NCBI GenBank assembly: GCA_910588685.1
Contig: CAJUPX010000005.1
Location: 1 to 64,000 of the forward strand
Direction: 5' to 3'
Source: an uncultured Christensenellaceae bacterium
GTDB taxonomy: Bacteria; Bacillota; Clostridia; Christensenellales; Borkfalkiaceae
DNA: 64,000 nucleotides
Within the stretch, counting starts at the first letter, position 1. Each line of letters begins with the position of its first letter. The notes under the pieces were generated by a model. The model did no database searches. It saw nothing but the letters and a program-made list of their open reading frames with translations, and was not told the DNA's origin. Made by a program: the position numbers and the translations under genes. Positions 50,720 to 59,303 of this stretch are shown here, piece after piece.

Positions 50720-52090
50720 TTATTTTAAAAATCCTTTATAATTCTTCATCATAAGCTGCGACTCGAGCTGCTTATCAAGCTCTAACGCAACCGAAACTAC
50801 GATGAGGATACCCGTTGTGGAGAACACCGACAGAAGGGAAATATCCGGAACGCCGACGCCCGTTAATATCATTGAAAGTATTGACGGAATAAACGCGACG
50901 AGCGAGAGATAAATTGCGCCGAAAAGCGTTATTCTGTTGGAAATTTTCTTTAAATAGTCCGCGGTGGGTTTGCCGGGGCGTATGCTCTTTAACGTACCGC
51001 CGTTCTGCTGAATGGTCCTCGAAACTTCGTCGGGGTCAAACTGCATCGACTGATAGAAGAACGCGAAAGCAAATATAAGAAGGCAAAGAATTACCATATA
51101 TATAAGCTGACCGTACCAAGCCGTGGAAGAACCCGAGAACCATTTTGCAAGCCAGTTGGCAAAGCCGCTTTCCGGCCAGAAAAGACTGGTGAGCATCTGG
51201 GGGAAAGAGATAAGCGCAAACGCGAAGATTAAAGGCATAACGCCGGAACCGGATATACGCATAGGGATAACCGAAGTTTGTCCGCCGTACATCTTTCTGC
51301 CCTTGACCTGTTTTGCATACGTTACGGGTATTTTTCTCTCCGATAAGTCTACGGTTACTATAGCCGCAAACTCGACTACCGTAAGGATTACAAACCCTAT
51401 AAGAACCCAAAGCGAAGTTAAATTACCTTTAAAAACGTCAACGAATTTGTCTACTATTGCAAGACCCGCAGTAGAAAGTATACCCACGAAAATAAGTATG
51501 GATATACCGTTTGAAATTCCGTACTCGGTAATTCTCTCGCCTATCCACATTACGAGCATTGCGCCCGCAGTATACACGACCGCGAGGAAGAAACCGGCTA
51601 TAATTTTTGCGCCGAGCTCGCTTACGATGCTCTTGGAGGGGTCGTTTACGAAATATCCGAACGTTTCAAGTCTTATAGCGTCGCCCTGAATACCGAAGTT
51701 TACGATTATACCTATCGCCTGTGCAATAGCAAGGGCAATGGTTACGTAACGGGTTATCTGCGCGATTTTCTTTCTGCCCTCTTCGCCCTGTTTGGAAAGA
51801 CGCTCGAGGGGAGGAATACCTACCGTCAACAGCTGGATAATAATCGAAGCGTTGATATAAGGGCTTATACCGAGTGCAAACAGCGTTGCGTTCTGCAACG
51901 AGTCGCCCGTTATGGACGATAAAAGTCCTAAAAAGCTGTTGGACTCTATCGCCGTTTTGAATTGACCTACTTCTATGCCCGGTACGGGGATATAGCAGCC
52001 CAAACGGAAGATGAGAAGAAGCAATAAGGTTATCCAGATCTTCTTTCTTATCTCCTTTATTTTAAAACACTTCTTTATTGTTTCAAACAT
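50720..52090 (-). CDS. secY: Preprotein translocase SecY
   Basis: A 456-residue, ten-helix channel protein (KKIWITLLLLLIFRLGCYIP start; GISPYINASIIIQLL; GVPPLERLSKQGEEGRKK-like loop). It forms the membrane pore for secreted proteins with SecE and SecG. AGAGGTA precedes the ATG. Placement after rplO is standard. Confidence 0.98.
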   Translation of the reverse strand: MFETIKKCFKIKEIRKKIWITLLLLLIFRLGCYIPVPGIEVGQFKTAIESNSFLGLLSSITGDSLQNATLFALGISPYINASIIIQLLTVGIPPLERLSKQGEEGRKKIAQITRYVTIALAIAQAIGIIVNFGIQGDAIRLETFGYFVNDPSKSIVSELGAKIIAGFFLAVVYTAGAMLVMWIGERITEYGISNGISILIFVGILSTAGLAIVDKFVDVFKGNLTSLWVLIGFVILTVVEFAAIVTVDLSERKIPVTYAKQVKGRKMYGGQTSVIPMRISGSGVMPLIFAFALISFPQMLTSLFWPESGFANWLAKWFSGSSTAWYGQLIYMVILCLLIFAFAFFYQSMQFDPDEVSRTIQQNGGTLKSIRPGKPTADYLKKISNRITLFGAIYLSLVAFIPSILSMILTGVGVPDISLLSVFSTTGILIVVSVALELDKQLESQLMMKNYKGFLK

Positions 52091-52136
52091 CTTGTACCTC
52101 TTTTAAAAGCGGTGCCGGGATAAACTAATTAATATC

Positions 52137-52586
52137 TCAGCCGATTGTTTCGCAAGTGCCGCCGGCTTTTTCAATTGCCTCTTTAGCGCTTGCGGAGAAT
52201 TTTGCAGCCTTGACGGTGAGAGCAACTTTAACCTCTCCCGTGCCTAAAACCTTGAGCCCTGCGGAGTTTTTAACCGCCTTGCAGAGTCCGTTTTCCGATA
52301 CGTATGCAAAATCAACTACCGTACCCGCGGGTACTTTTTCAAGTTGGCTCAAATTGATTACGGTGTAAACCGTAGCCCACTTGTTGTGGAAGCCGCGTTT
52401 GGGAATTCTTCTTGCAAGAGGCATCTGACCGCCCTCGAAACCGGGACGTACGCCGCCGCCTGAACGTGCCCACTGACCTTTATGTCCTTTGCCGGAGGTT
52501 TTGCCCGTTCCCGAGCCGATACCTCTGCCAAGTCTTTTAACCGGCTTTGTTGCACCCTCTGCGGGTGATAAAGTATCTATTCTCAT
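52137..52586 (-). CDS. rplO: Ribosomal protein L15
   Basis: The 149-residue protein has the Gly-rich N terminus (RLGRGIGSGTGKTSGKGHKGQ) and the GGQMPLARRIPKRGFHN segment typical of L15. A 130-base gap to rpmD contains an imperfect stem-rich stretch (CGTGAAAATCTCG with ATTCACGAGATTG). Confidence 0.98.
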   Translation of the reverse strand: MRIDTLSPAEGATKPVKRLGRGIGSGTGKTSGKGHKGQWARSGGGVRPGFEGGQMPLARRIPKRGFHNKWATVYTVINLSQLEKVPAGTVVDFAYVSENGLCKAVKNSAGLKVLGTGEVKVALTVKAAKFSASAKEAIEKAGGTCETIG

Positions 52587-52716
52587 AAAAATCTCCTTTT
52601 CGTGAAAATCTCGGTAAAACCTCGATTATTCACGAGATTGCTGCAGTCGTAAAACGCTTTACGGCGGAAATAAATCCCGCCTTGCGTTTTTCGCGCAAAC
52701 AATTTATTAATTCTCC

Positions 52717-52890
52717 TTAAACCTTTTCAACCTTTACGAGGTGGGAAACCTTTTTAAGCTGACCCATATTTGCGGGTGTTTCCTCCAAGGTTCTGGATTG
52801 ACGTATTTTTTTAAGTCCGAGCGCGGCAACCGTAGCTTTTACGGATTCAATTTCGCCGATTACGCTCTTTACTAACGTTACTTTAACCAT
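52717..52890 (-). CDS. rpmD: Ribosomal protein L30
   Basis: A 57-residue protein: MVKVTLVKSVIGEIESVKAT, then LGLKKIRQSRTLEETPANMG and LVKVEKV. Normal length and place between rpsE and rplO. Confidence 0.96.
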   Translation of the reverse strand: MVKVTLVKSVIGEIESVKATVAALGLKKIRQSRTLEETPANMGQLKKVSHLVKVEKV

Positions 52891-52901
52891 AAATTGCCTC
52901 C

Positions 52902-53435
52902 TTATTTAAGCTCGTCTACGCTCTTTCCGCGTGCCGCAGCAATCTCTTCGGGAGATTTAAGCTCGTAAAGTCCGTATACAGCCGCTTTTACGCAGTTGAT
53001 GGGGTTGGACGTTCCGTGCGACTTGGTTCTTACGTCTTTAACGCCTGCAGCCTCCATAACCGCACGGACGGGACCGCCCGCTATAACGCCGGTACCTTCT
53101 GCGGCGGGCATCATAAGCACGCTGCCTCTGCCGAAAGTGCCGAGCACGGTATGGGGAATTGACGTTTCGCTGAGAGCAACCTTTTTCATATTTCTCTTAG
53201 CCTGAGCGTTAGCTTTTTCGATTGCATCGGGAACTTCCTTGCTTTTGCCCATTCCGTAGCCTACGGAGCCCTTGCCGTCGCCCACTACTACGAGCGCGGC
53301 GAAACGCATATTTCTGCCGCCTTTAACGGTTTTGGATACTCTGTTAACCTGAATGAGCTTTTTGATTAAGCCGTCGTCCTCCTGCCTTCTTCTATCATTA
53401 TTTCTTCTTGCAGGTCTTTCTTTCCTTTCTTCCAT
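52902..53435 (-). CDS. rpsE: Ribosomal protein S5
   Basis: A 177-residue protein with the S5 dsRNA-binding domain (LIQVNRVSKTVKGGRNMRFA, VVGDGKGSVGYGMGKSKEV) and the C-terminal domain. Start at 53435, with TAAGGAG upstream; an earlier in-frame start would run deep into rplR. Confidence 0.97.
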   Translation of the reverse strand: MEERKERPARRNNDRRRQEDDGLIKKLIQVNRVSKTVKGGRNMRFAALVVVGDGKGSVGYGMGKSKEVPDAIEKANAQAKRNMKKVALSETSIPHTVLGTFGRGSVLMMPAAEGTGVIAGGPVRAVMEAAGVKDVRTKSHGTSNPINCVKAAVYGLYELKSPEEIAAARGKSVDELK

Positions 53436-53445
53436 AATAAGCTCC

Positions 53446-53814
53446 TTAGAAATTGAGTCCGGCTTCTCTTGCGCCGTCTGCCACTGCCTGTACGCGTCCG
53501 GTATAGAGGTATCCGCCTCTGTCGAAAACAACCGTTTCGATACCGAGCTTTTTAGCCTTGGCTGCAACTGCCTTGCCGACTTCCTTAGCGGCGTCGGTCT
53601 TGGACATATCGCCTATCTTTGCCTTTACTTCCTTTTCCATTGTGGAAGCCGAGCAAAGCGTAACGCCTTTAACGTCGTCTATTACCTGAGCATAAATGTG
53701 ATTAAGGCTTCTGTAAACGCTGAGACGGGGACTTTCCGCCGTGCCCTTTATCTTTTTGCGGACGCGCGCGTGTCTTCTCAGACGCTCTTCGTTTTTATCG
53801 ATTTTTTTAATCAT
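53446..53814 (-). CDS. rplR: Ribosomal protein L18
   Basis: A 122-residue 5S-rRNA-binding protein (RLRRHARVRKKIKGTAESPR, then RSLNHIYAQVIDD, FDRGGYLYTGRVQAVADGAR). Start at 53814 with AAGGAGA upstream; a frame six codons longer has no such site. A 63-base gap separates it from rplF. Confidence 0.97.
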   Translation of the reverse strand: MIKKIDKNEERLRRHARVRKKIKGTAESPRLSVYRSLNHIYAQVIDDVKGVTLCSASTMEKEVKAKIGDMSKTDAAKEVGKAVAAKAKKLGIETVVFDRGGYLYTGRVQAVADGAREAGLNF

Positions 53815-53877
53815 AATATCTCCTTTAAGCAAGCAACCCTACCGGGTTTTTGTTCGCATCGGGATTATCCCGCGGAA

Positions 53878-54426
53878 TTACTTCTTGCCCTTGCCTCCCG
53901 TCTTGCCTTCCTTACGCTCGATTACTTCGTCGGAATAAGCTATGCCGTATCCGTGGTAAGGTTCGGGAATTCTGAGTTTTCTTATGTTTGCGGCTACCTG
54001 ACCGACAGCCGTTTTGTCTATGCCGGAAACAACGATTTCGTTGGGGCCGGGGCATTCTAACTTAACGCCGTCCGATTCAACGAAGTCAACGGGGTGCGAG
54101 AAACCAATGTTCAATACGATTTTGTTGCCCTGTTTTGCAACCTTCCAGCCTACGCCGTGTACTTTGAGCGACTTTTTGTAGCCCTCGGACACGCCTACTA
54201 CCATATTGTGAAGAAGCGCGCGGTACAGTCCGTGTTTTGCGTCTGTGCCTGCCTTTTCGCTCGTTTTTAATACGTGGGCAACGCCCGCTTCAACTTTTAT
54301 ATCGATATCGCCTACGACTTGCTGCGTGAGCGTACCCTTAGAACCCTTTACTGTCAAGAGCCCGTTTTCAAACGTTACGGAAACTCCTGCGGGCAGAGCT
54401 ACGGGTAATTTACCAATTCTTGACAT
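53878..54426 (-). CDS. rplF: Ribosomal protein L6
   Basis: A 182-residue protein with two related halves (MSRIGKLPVALPAGVSV start; PEPYHGYGIAYSDEVIERKEGK-like C-terminal signature). Binds near the sarcin-ricin loop. AAGGAGG precedes the ATG. Confidence 0.98.
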   Translation of the reverse strand: MSRIGKLPVALPAGVSVTFENGLLTVKGSKGTLTQQVVGDIDIKVEAGVAHVLKTSEKAGTDAKHGLYRALLHNMVVGVSEGYKKSLKVHGVGWKVAKQGNKIVLNIGFSHPVDFVESDGVKLECPGPNEIVVSGIDKTAVGQVAANIRKLRIPEPYHGYGIAYSDEVIERKEGKTGGKGKK

Positions 54427-54438
54427 ATAATTACCTCC

Positions 54439-54831
54439 TTACCAGATGTAGCACAGCAATTCGCCGCCTACGTTCTGAGCTTTTGCCTGCTTATCCGTGA
54501 GTATTCCTTTATTTGTGGAAAGTATGGCAATTCCGAGTCCGTCCATAACCCTGGGCATTTTTTCCACGTCGGAATAAACGCGCAGACCGGGACGGGATAC
54601 TCTCTTTAACCCGTTTATTACGGGCTTTTTCTTACCGGAGTATTTAAGAGTTAAAACCAACTTTCCGTTAAATTCGTCTTTTTCAAGTTTTACGTCGGAA
54701 ACGTATCCCTCGGCAAGCATAATCTCAGCTATTGCCTTTTTCATATTGGATGAGGGAATCTCAACCGTCTCCTTATTAGCCGCGAGAGCGTTTCTCACGC
54801 GGGTGAGCATATCTGCGATGGGATCTGTCAT
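54439..54831 (-). CDS. rpsH: Ribosomal protein S8
   Basis: A 130-residue central-domain protein starting MTDPIADMLTRVRNALAANK, with RPGLRVYSDVEKMPRVMDGLG and ending GGELLCYIW. Confidence 0.98.
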   Translation of the reverse strand: MTDPIADMLTRVRNALAANKETVEIPSSNMKKAIAEIMLAEGYVSDVKLEKDEFNGKLVLTLKYSGKKKPVINGLKRVSRPGLRVYSDVEKMPRVMDGLGIAILSTNKGILTDKQAKAQNVGGELLCYIW

Positions 54832-54846
54832 TTTATTCTCCTCCTA

Positions 54847-55032
54847 TTACCAGCTCGACTTTTTAACGCCGGGAATCTGTCCCTTGTAAGCAAGATTTCT
54901 GAAACAGATACGGCACACGCCGTACTTTCTGAGTACCGCGTGCGGTCTGCCGCAGATGGAGCATCTCGTATAAGCTCTCGTTGAGTATTTAGCAGGTCTT
55001 TGCTGCTTGTTTATCATTGATTTCTTTGCCAT
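54847..55032 (-). CDS. rpsZ: Ribosomal protein S14, zinc type
   Basis: A 61-residue short S14 with zinc cysteines CSICGRPH and CRICFR. This type is usual in Firmicutes; a longer zinc-free paralogue may exist elsewhere. AAGGAG precedes the ATG. Confidence 0.97.
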   Translation of the reverse strand: MAKKSMINKQQRPAKYSTRAYTRCSICGRPHAVLRKYGVCRICFRNLAYKGQIPGVKKSSW

Positions 55033-55041
55033 ATTTACTCC

Positions 55042-55884
55042 TTACTTCTTAAAGGGCATTCCCATAGCCCTTAAAAGCTCTCTTGCTTCTTCGTCCGTAT
55101 TTGCAGTGGTTACTATGCAAATATCCATACCCCTGATTTTCTCAACCTGGTCGTACTGAATTTCGGGGAATATAAGCTGTTCCTTAATACCCATACAGTA
55201 GTTTCCCCTGCCGTCGAAACTGTCGGCGGGCACGCCCCTGAAGTCGCGCACGCGGGGGAGAGCTATGGATACGAACTTGTCGTAGAAATCGCACATCATC
55301 TTGCCGCGGAGCGTAACTTTAAGTCCTATGGGCATTCCCTCGCGGACTTTGAAGTTAGCAACCGATTTTTTAGCTTTGCAGAGAATGGGTTGCTGTCCGG
55401 TAATCTGCTTCAACTCGTTCTGCGCAATCTGAATGGATTTGGAGTTGTCCTTTATGTCGCCGAGACCCGAGCTGATAATAATCTTAACGATTTTAGGTAC
55501 CTGCATAGGGTTCTTGTAACCGAATTTAGCCACAAGCGCAGGCACAGCCTGCTTTTCGTACATCTCCTGTATTCTCGACGAATATACTTTTTCGGCTTTG
55601 GGAGCTTTTGCCTTTTTTCCGGCGGCAGGCTTTTTAACCTCAGCCTCAGGCGCCTTTTCAGCGGGAGCTTTTGCAGCGGCGGGCTTTTTAGCCGCAGCCG
55701 GCTTCTTCTCCGCAGCGGGTTTTTCGGCAGCTACGCTCTTTTTAGCTGCGGCGGGTTTCTTTTCTGCCGCGGGCTTTTCAGCTGTTTCGCTCTTTTTAGC
55801 CGTTGTTGTCTTTTTTACGGCGGGCTTTTTAACCTCTTCGGTTTGCGCCGCTTTTACTTCCGTTTCCGTTTTCTTAGTAGCCAA
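55042..55884 (-). CDS. rplE: Ribosomal protein L5 with a long basic N-terminal extension
   Basis: Residues about 101-280 are ordinary L5 (RIQEMYEKQAVPALVAKFGY, GQQPILCKAKKSVANFKVRE, GRGNYCMGIKEQLIFPE). Residues 1-100 are an added low-complexity region of Lys, Ala, Pro and Glu with repeating AEKPAAEKKPAAAKK units, like histone-H1-type tails. L5 is normally about 180 residues. The start is well placed, 11 bases after rplX, with GGAGG upstream, and no later ATG with a site was seen, so the extension is probably translated. Confidence 0.95.
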   Translation of the reverse strand: MATKKTETEVKAAQTEEVKKPAVKKTTTAKKSETAEKPAAEKKPAAAKKSVAAEKPAAEKKPAAAKKPAAAKAPAEKAPEAEVKKPAAGKKAKAPKAEKVYSSRIQEMYEKQAVPALVAKFGYKNPMQVPKIVKIIISSGLGDIKDNSKSIQIAQNELKQITGQQPILCKAKKSVANFKVREGMPIGLKVTLRGKMMCDFYDKFVSIALPRVRDFRGVPADSFDGRGNYCMGIKEQLIFPEIQYDQVEKIRGMDICIVTTANTDEEARELLRAMGMPFKK

Positions 55885-55895
55885 CTCGCACCTCC

Positions 55896-56324
55896 TTATT
55901 CAGCCTTGTCGCCCGTTTCTTCGGGTGCGGCTTCTTCTTTCTTGGCGCGTTTTCTTACGCGCTTTTTGGGTTCCGCAGCCTTTGCAGCGGTTTTAGCGCC
56001 CTTGCCCGCATACGCCTTATCTAACGTTGCGCCGCATTTGGGGCATACCCTGTGTTTTTTACCCTCGACTACGGAGTATTTTACTCTTATAGCCTTGGAG
56101 CACGAATCGCAAACTACCATTACGTTGGAAACGTCTATGGGCGCTTCTTTTTCAACGATTTGCGAAACTTCGTTCGCCTTTCTCGCTTTCTGCGCCTTTT
56201 TACGCACGTTTACGCCTTCTACGGTTACTCTGCCGCTTTTGGGAGAAGTGGCAACTACTTTGCCCTGCTTGCCCGCATACTTACCGGTGATAACCACTAC
56301 ATTATCATTCAATTTTACGTTCAT
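55896..56324 (-). CDS. rplX: Ribosomal protein L24 with zinc-ribbon and acidic-basic tail
   Basis: A 142-residue protein. The KOW domain (MNVKLNDNVVVITGKYAGKQ) and the rest of L24 are followed by a zinc-ribbon-like pair (CDSCSK and CPKCGA, about residues 73-100) and a KKRVRKRAKKEEAAPEE tail of about 35 residues. L24 is usually about 103 residues. AAGGAGA precedes the ATG. Confidence 0.95.
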   Translation of the reverse strand: MNVKLNDNVVVITGKYAGKQGKVVATSPKSGRVTVEGVNVRKKAQKARKANEVSQIVEKEAPIDVSNVMVVCDSCSKAIRVKYSVVEGKKHRVCPKCGATLDKAYAGKGAKTAAKAAEPKKRVRKRAKKEEAAPEETGDKAE

Positions 56325-56338
56325 AGCTTTCTCCTTAA

Positions 56339-56707
56339 TTACAGCACTTCGGGTGCGAGGGAAATAATTTTCATATAATTCTTCTCGCGAAGTTCCCTTG
56401 CAATCGGTCCGAAGATACGCGTGCCGCGCGGTTCTTTATTTGTGTTGATAATTACGGCTGCGTTGTCGTCGAAACGGATATACGTTCCGTCGTCGCGTCT
56501 TATGCCTTTTTTGGTGCGTACTATAACGGCTTTAACTACTTCGCCTTTCTTTACCGCGCCGCCGGGTGCAGCCGTTTTTACCGAGCAGACGATAACGTCG
56601 CCTATGTTGGCAAATTTACGGAAGCTTCCGCCGAGCACTTTTACGCACATAAGCTCTTTTGCGCCGCTGTTGTCCGCGGCTTTGAGCCTCGTTTGAGGTT
56701 GTATCAT
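56339..56707 (-). CDS. rplN: Ribosomal protein L14
   Basis: A 122-residue protein starting MIQPQTRLKAADNSGAKELM and ending IISLAPEVL. The ATG at 56707 has TAGGAGAA upstream; a longer frame would reach into the gap. The 323-base gap to rpsQ carries copy C of the intergenic element. Confidence 0.98.
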   Translation of the reverse strand: MIQPQTRLKAADNSGAKELMCVKVLGGSFRKFANIGDVIVCSVKTAAPGGAVKKGEVVKAVIVRTKKGIRRDDGTYIRFDDNAAVIINTNKEPRGTRIFGPIARELREKNYMKIISLAPEVL

Positions 56708-56908
56708 AAAAATTCTCCTATTTTTGAACTTACAACTTGTCTGACGGCTGAATATTTCCGCCAAACTTTTTTAAGAGGATTGTTCCCCGTATACATAAGC
56801 GAAGTTGAGCGCCCCGCTCTCCATTATACGGCGGTTACAATCATTACACCGGGTATATCATAACCCAAATCTATAAAATGCGGAGAAGCGAGTTGCCCCG
56901 ACTCCCCT
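56708..56908. other. Non-coding leader upstream of rplN
   Basis: No gene visible. It contains a partial duplicate of the element start (AAAATGCGGAGAAGCGAG near 56,875-56,892) next to the full copy C, and a CCGGGTATATCATAACCC-like weak stem near 56,850. Confidence 0.4.
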
Positions 56909-57029
56909 AAAAACTCAGAGAAGCAAGCAAGACAAGGAAAGCGAGGAAACCCCGAGGGAGTTCACTATGCGTAAATGACCGAGGGTTGCCGCAACTTGAC
57001 AATGTATTGCGTAGCTTATATGAGTTTTT
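56909..57029. repeat. Ribosomal-operon intergenic element, copy C
   Basis: A 121-bp element between rpsQ and rplN with ends AAAAACTCA (56909) and TGAGTTTTT (ending 57029), inner AAGC/GCTT, and a middle hairpin TTCAC, five bases, GTAAA flanked by ACCC and GGGT. It ends one base from the rpsQ stop. Confidence 0.8.
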
Positions 57030-57030
57030 A

Positions 57031-57291
57031 TTATTTTGCTTTTTCGATAATTTCCGCAACGCGCCAATTCTTATCCTTGGACAGCTTGCGCGTTTCTACT
57101 ATTCTTACCGTATCGCCTTCGCCGCACTCGTTGTTTTCGTCGTGTGCTTTAAAGCGCGTGGTTTTGGTTATAGTCTTTTTATAAAGCGGATGTTTACGGT
57201 TTTCTCTTACCGCAACTACAACCGTTTTATCCATTTTGTCGGAAACAACTATGCCGACTCTTTCCTTTCTGAGCGTGGTTCTGTTTTCCAT
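57031..57291 (-). CDS. rpsQ: Ribosomal protein S17
   Basis: An 86-residue OB-fold protein (RKERVGIVVSDKMDKTVVVA, KTTRFKAHDENNECGEGDTV). Gap of 11 bases to rpmC. Confidence 0.98.
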   Translation of the reverse strand: MENRTTLRKERVGIVVSDKMDKTVVVAVRENRKHPLYKKTITKTTRFKAHDENNECGEGDTVRIVETRKLSKDKNWRVAEIIEKAK

Positions 57292-57302
57292 ATTGTTCCT
57301 CC

Positions 57303-57497
57303 TTACGCCTTTAACTGCCTTGCGCGGATAACCGTGTTAACTCTTGCGATATCCTTTTTAACGAGGTTTATCGACATAGGGTTTTCGAGCTGGCTGCTTG
57401 CGTGGCGAAAGCGCAGATTGAAAAGTTCGCTTTTGAGTTCCTGTAATTTTTTCAAGAGCTCTTCATCGCTCAAATTTATTATTTCGTTAGCCTTCAT
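57303..57497 (-). CDS. rpmC: Ribosomal protein L29
   Basis: A 64-residue protein (MKANEIINLSDEELLKKLQE, then LKSELFNLRFRHASSQLENP). Start at 57497, with GGTGA upstream; it overlaps the rplP end by 11 bases. Confidence 0.97.
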   Translation of the reverse strand: MKANEIINLSDEELLKKLQELKSELFNLRFRHASSQLENPMSINLVKKDIARVNTVIRARQLKA

Positions 57498-57930
57498 TAG
57501 CGTCACCGCCTTCAACTTCTACAGTTTCTTTTTTTACGAATTTGCATTTAACGGGCAATTTATGGCTTGCAAGTCGCATTGCCTCGCGCGCAATATCCTC
57601 GTTGACGCCCGCCATTTCAAACATAACTCTGCCGGGTTTTACGATAGCTACCCAGTACTCTACCGAGCCTTTACCGGAACCCATACGGGATTCTGCGGGG
57701 TGCTTGGTAATGGGCTTGTGCGGGAATATGTCTATCCATACTTTACCGCCGCGCTTGATGAATCTGGTCATTGCGATACGGGCAGCCTCTATCTGGTTGG
57801 ATGTAATTCTCGCGCCCTCCAAAGCCACAAGACCGTACTCGCCGTATGCAACCTTGTTGCCTTTCTGCGCTTTGCCGCGGATTTTGCCGCGGTGCTGCAT
57901 TCTTCTTTTAACTCTCTTGGGGATTAACAT
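57487..57930 (-). CDS. rplP: Ribosomal protein L16
   Basis: A 147-residue protein starting MLIPKRVKRRMQHRGKIRGK, with RMGSGKGSVEYWVAIVKPGR. Its ATG overlaps the rpsC stop by one base. A longer frame exists but would overlap rpsC heavily. Confidence 0.98.
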   Translation of the reverse strand: MLIPKRVKRRMQHRGKIRGKAQKGNKVAYGEYGLVALEGARITSNQIEAARIAMTRFIKRGGKVWIDIFPHKPITKHPAESRMGSGKGSVEYWVAIVKPGRVMFEMAGVNEDIAREAMRLASHKLPVKCKFVKKETVEVEGGDANEG

Positions 57931-58601
57931 TACTCTTCGCCTCCCTCCGATATAATCATACGTTTTGCAACGTCGAGCACCTCGCCCTTGTATATCCAGC
58001 ATTTAATGCCGAGAACGCCGAACGTGGTGTGCGCTTCCGCAAAGCCGTAGTCGATGTCCGCGCGGATGGTCTGAAGAGGAATAGAGCCCTCGTGGTAGCT
58101 TTCGCTGCCGGCGATTTCTCTGCCGTCGAGTCTGCCGCCGACGGTGATTTTAACGCCCTTTACGCCCGTTTTTGCAACCTTTGCAATCTGCTGCTTAACG
58201 GCTCTTCTGTAACTTACGCGCTTTTCAAGCTGGGAAGCAACCGCTTCCGCAACGAGCTGTGCGTCCTGGTCGATTTTTTCAACCTTTTTGACGTTGATGA
58301 TAACCTGCTTGCCTTTGGTGAGCTTTGCAAGGTCTTTTTTGATAACTTCTATTTCAGAACCGCCTTTGCCGATAAGCACGCCGGGTCTGCCGGTATAAAT
58401 GCCTATTTCGATTTTATTAGCGGCTCTTATTATTGTGATTTTGCTTATTGCAGCGTCGTAATATTTCTTTTTAAGAAAGGTACGGATATCGCTGTCCTCT
58501 TTGATATAAGCGGAAAAATCCTTTTTATCCGCATACCACTGAGTATCCCAAGCGGAAATTACGCCGACTCTTAAACCGTGAGGATTAACTTTTTGTCCCA
58601 T
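57930..58601 (-). CDS. rpsC: Ribosomal protein S3
   Basis: The 223-residue mRNA-entry protein has its N-terminal helix region (MGQKVNPHGLRVGVISAWDT), KH domain (GRPGVLIGKGGSEIEVIKKD) and C-terminal S3 domain (GVKITVGGRLDGREIA). Normal length. Confidence 0.98.
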   Translation of the reverse strand: MGQKVNPHGLRVGVISAWDTQWYADKKDFSAYIKEDSDIRTFLKKKYYDAAISKITIIRAANKIEIGIYTGRPGVLIGKGGSEIEVIKKDLAKLTKGKQVIINVKKVEKIDQDAQLVAEAVASQLEKRVSYRRAVKQQIAKVAKTGVKGVKITVGGRLDGREIAGSESYHEGSIPLQTIRADIDYGFAEAHTTFGVLGIKCWIYKGEVLDVAKRMIISEGGEE

Positions 58602-58615
58602 AATTCTTTAACTCC

Positions 58616-59005
58616 TTAAACCTTCTTTGCGTCAAGTATGACGGTTACGTGACTCGTTCTCTTTAAAATAGCGTGTCCGCGCCCCTTGGAAACGGGCTGC
58701 ATTCTTTTAAGATGAGGACCGCCGTCGGCATAAGCCTCGGCAACTACGAGGTCGCCTCTGTCCATACCGTTGTTGTGCTCGGCGTTAGCCGCCGCGGAAA
58801 GCAGCACCTTTTTAACTTCTTCGCTGCCGCCCTTGTTGCAATAAGTGAGTATAGCTTCGGCTTCTTCTACGGATTTACCGCGGATAAGCGCAAGTACCGT
58901 CCTGATTTTATAGGGTGATATTCTGAGATGCTTTGCCGTTGCATAAGGGCGTCTGTCCTTAATTTCGGCAATTCTCTCAACTTTTTTATTCATATTGCTT
59001 GCCAT
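58616..59005 (-). CDS. rplV: Ribosomal protein L22
   Basis: A 129-residue protein lining the exit tunnel, with AKHLRISPYKIRTVLALIRG and the hairpin-end signature KRMQPVSKGRGHAILKRTSH. Confidence 0.98.
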   Translation of the reverse strand: MASNMNKKVERIAEIKDRRPYATAKHLRISPYKIRTVLALIRGKSVEEAEAILTYCNKGGSEEVKKVLLSAAANAEHNNGMDRGDLVVAEAYADGGPHLKRMQPVSKGRGHAILKRTSHVTVILDAKKV

Positions 59006-59017
59006 ATCTCAAACTCC

Positions 59018-59290
59018 TTACTTCTTGGCGGTTTTCGCCGCGTGTCCCTTGAAAGTTCTGGTGGGAGCAAACTCGCCGAGCTTGCAGCCTACCATATCTT
59101 CGGTCACGTATACGGGAACGTGTTTTCTTCCGTCGTAAACCGCAATAGTGTGTCCTACCATCTGGGGGAATATCGTTGTCGCACGCGACCAAGTTTTTAC
59201 AACTTTCTTCTCGCCGGCAGCGTTCATCGCCTCAATCCTCGCCAACAGTCTTTCTTCGGCGTAAGGTCCTTTTTTAACGCTTCTTGACAT
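59018..59290 (-). CDS. rpsS: Ribosomal protein S19
   Basis: A 90-residue head protein starting MSRSVKKGPYAEERLLARIE, with GHTIAVYDGRKHVPVYVTED and GEFAPTRTFKGHA. Confidence 0.98.
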   Translation of the reverse strand: MSRSVKKGPYAEERLLARIEAMNAAGEKKVVKTWSRATTIFPQMVGHTIAVYDGRKHVPVYVTEDMVGCKLGEFAPTRTFKGHAAKTAKK

Positions 59291-59303
59291 TTTCTATTCC
59301 TCC

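Noticed and set aside
55390..56367. 325-residue plus-strand frame opposite rplE and rplX
   Set aside because: It mirrors the Lys/Ala-rich coding sequence, is Phe/Leu/Ser-rich by complement, and has no promoter or ribosome binding site.
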